Source: Pilasporangium apinafurcum (taxonomy: Eukaryota; Oomycota; Peronosporomycetes; Pythiales; Pythiaceae). From it: a stretch of 32,708 bases of DNA. Positions 31,297 to 32,708 of the stretch are shown in pieces. Position numbers and translations under genes: made by a program. Position 1 is the first letter of the stretch. The number at the start of each line of letters is the position of its first letter. The notes under the pieces were generated by a model. It made no database searches. It worked only from the letters and a program-made list of their open reading frames with translations, and was not told the origin of the DNA. Where the stretch lies: assembly GCA_001600495.1 (NCBI GenBank), contig BCKE01000085.1, positions 28,381-61,088 on the forward strand. The letters run 5' to 3'.

Positions 31297-31703
31297 GGAG
31301 CCTGATCGGCCGACACCCCAAAGTTGATCCGCCGACACCCTTTCCTGCATCATACTAACAAATTATTAAAAAAGTAACGAATTATAAAAAAATGACGAAT
31401 TATTTATTATTTCATGCTAAAATTATTCTGCGAATCCGAACAATGTGAAACAGCTTCCCAGTCAGCAACAGCTCGGGCCTCAGTTGCTTACAACTCTCGC
31501 GTCTTGTGTGTTTTGGCGACTTCCGAAGCATCAGCACCGCTGATCGCAAATGCGGCACTTTCGTCGTGCTCTTTCCACTGTCTCGAATAGTGAAGGATTT
31601 CTTCGAACACTACGAATAATTCACCGTTTTTTAATAATTTGTTAGTGTAATGGAAGGGGGGGTGTCGGCGGATCAATTTTGGGGTGTCGGCCGATCAGGC
31701 TCC
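31297..31703. mobile_element. 407-bp MITE-like element with long terminal inverted repeats
   Basis: The outer 44 bp at each end (31297-31340 and 31660-31703) are inverted copies differing at one base. After a short divergent gap, a further 20 bp (ACTAACAAATTATTAAAAAA and complement) is perfectly inverted, so the TIR reaches about 70 bp. Each TIR contains a direct duplication of TGATCGGCCGACACCC / TGATCCGCCGACACCC (one mismatch), probably a doubled transposase site. The flanks show a 3-bp ATA on both sides, a possible target-site duplication. The interior is AT-rich, with one 62-codon minus-strand frame that I do not recognise and no transposase. It looks like a non-autonomous DNA transposon. 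A 3-bp duplication would fit PIF/Harbinger or CACTA groups; the termini do not start with CACTA. Confidence 0.85.
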
Positions 31704-32481
31704 ATAATTAATTTGATGTTTTCTCTTGAACTCTGCAGCACCACCGTAGAATATTGTCAAAGAAGTTGAGATTGTATTTAATCTGAGCATGCGGATCAAT
31801 TAATAGCAAACTCTGACTCACCCTTACCGGGTTCTAACTGGAAGAGAGGTCCATTATTGTTGACAACTATTCCATGCTTGCTATCGCTTCCGCTATAACA
31901 ATTTGTTCAAACAGCTCTAATTTTCTGTTAATAATATTAATGCCGCAGCGAAAGTCATTCTTGTGTGTTGCGAGAATCAACCATAAGCCCAACAGGTGAA
32001 CCATCAATGTATAGCGAAACTGGTGCGAGTATATCATCCATTGCAATCAACAATGTAATTTAGTGTGGATGCTGAAATTGTCACTAATTTCCTGAAAACA
32101 GTAAATCTGTTGATATTGTATTATGAAGGTAAGTAAATAACCAATTTTGTAACGGGTTTCCATTACATTGCAGATCCATCCGGGTATGAAGACTGGTTGA
32201 ACCCAGATGGGTTTTACAAAGTACGAATTTTTTGCTGTTTGTGTCGCATAGAGCTAAGTTCGCGGTCAAACAGCACTCATTGGTATGGCTAAATACCCAA
32301 GTTGCAGTTTTCCACCTCGTTTGTTTGACATTGAAGATAATGACATTCATGTAATTTCAAATTACAGGTCCACAATGACAAGGTAGGTACATTTCAAGCA
32401 GGTCCACACACAGAGCTAGCTGCAAAATTCATTTTCGAGAGGAGGTGAATAGAACGACACACGGGCGATACTAAGAACATC
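31704..32481. other. Intergenic between the MITE and the ankyrin gene
   Basis: About 780 bp, mostly AT-rich. There is no supported gene on either strand; the longest frame (minus, 32350-32084) has no motif. The right end should contain the promoter of the ankyrin-repeat gene. Confidence 0.4.
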
Positions 32482-32708
32482 ATGAACTCTTCCACCTTCA
32501 TCTACGACGCAGCATACCAGGGAGACTTGGCGCGTGTGCAAGAATTGGTCAAGAGCGGCAGTGATGTTGATGGCATTCCGTTGTGGGGTGCTCGCCATTC
32601 GACACCGTTGAGCGCCGCTGCAAGCAAGGGCCACCTGCCTGTTGTCAAATATTTGGTCGAGCATGGTGCAAACATAGGATCATCCGGCCAAACACCACTG
32701 AACATTGC
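32482..32708 (+). CDS. Ankyrin-repeat protein, 5' end only
   Basis: Partial: 75 codons from the ATG at 32482 to the window edge, no stop. The peptide begins MNSSTFIYDAAYQGDLARVQ and shows one full ankyrin repeat plus part of the next. Key strings are STPLSAAASKGHLPVVKYLVEHGANI and QTPLNI, with the TPLxxAAxxGH core and the GA turn. No signal peptide is visible. Ankyrin repeats mediate protein-protein contact; the rest of the protein is needed to say more. Confidence 0.85.
   Translation, partial: MNSSTFIYDAAYQGDLARVQELVKSGSDVDGIPLWGARHSTPLSAAASKGHLPVVKYLVEHGANIGSSGQTPLNI

Noticed and set aside
31488-31676. 62-codon frame inside the MITE as a possible transposase fragment
   Set aside because: No DDE or DNA-binding motif, and it overlaps the right terminal repeat.

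Overview
This window looks like nuclear DNA of an oomycete (Stramenopila), probably a zoospore-forming species. The reasons are: compact genes with short introns (about 54-96 nt where I could place them); oomycete-type initiator motifs (TCAYTYY) 30-60 nt upstream of several start codons; a family of membrane-anchored P450s; and IFT56, an intraflagellar-transport protein expected only in a flagellated lineage. I cannot assign a genus. All gene models were spliced by hand from splice signals, reading frame and recalled family sequences; no alignment was run.

Layout. 0-0.75 kb: repeat-like flank. 0.75-8 kb: a secreted Ser/Thr-rich type I membrane protein (+), an eight-exon gamma-tubulin complex component GCP5 (+), and a convergent class I (HDAC8/Hos1-like) histone deacetylase (-) only 23 bp away. 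8.1-12.8 kb (-): a nine-exon CLU-domain (clustered mitochondria) protein carrying an N-terminal PH domain and an EF-hand pair. One of its introns looks like a U12-type AT-AC intron. 13.3-14.4 kb (+): an intronless two-module VOC (glyoxalase-fold) protein. 14.6-22.3 kb: a P450 cluster of three intact genes (one +, two -) and one decayed inverted copy (-). 24.0-30.7 kb: two paralogous FHA/coiled-coil genes in inverted orientation (- and +) with IFT56 (-) between them. 31.3-31.7 kb: a 407-bp MITE-like element with long terminal inverted repeats. 32.48 kb to the edge (+): the start of an ankyrin-repeat gene.

Functionally, most of the window is housekeeping: microtubule nucleation, chromatin deacetylation, mitochondrial distribution or mRNA binding, and cilium assembly. 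The P450 cluster is the accessory part. The least explained items are the PH/EF-hand/CLU/TPR protein and the FHA pair. The FHA pair shares an N-terminal FHA domain with identical intron positions and a short C-terminal Ser-rich SQPTP motif; the longer copy is rich in SQ/TQ sites. No CRISPR, rRNA or convincing tRNA gene was seen.
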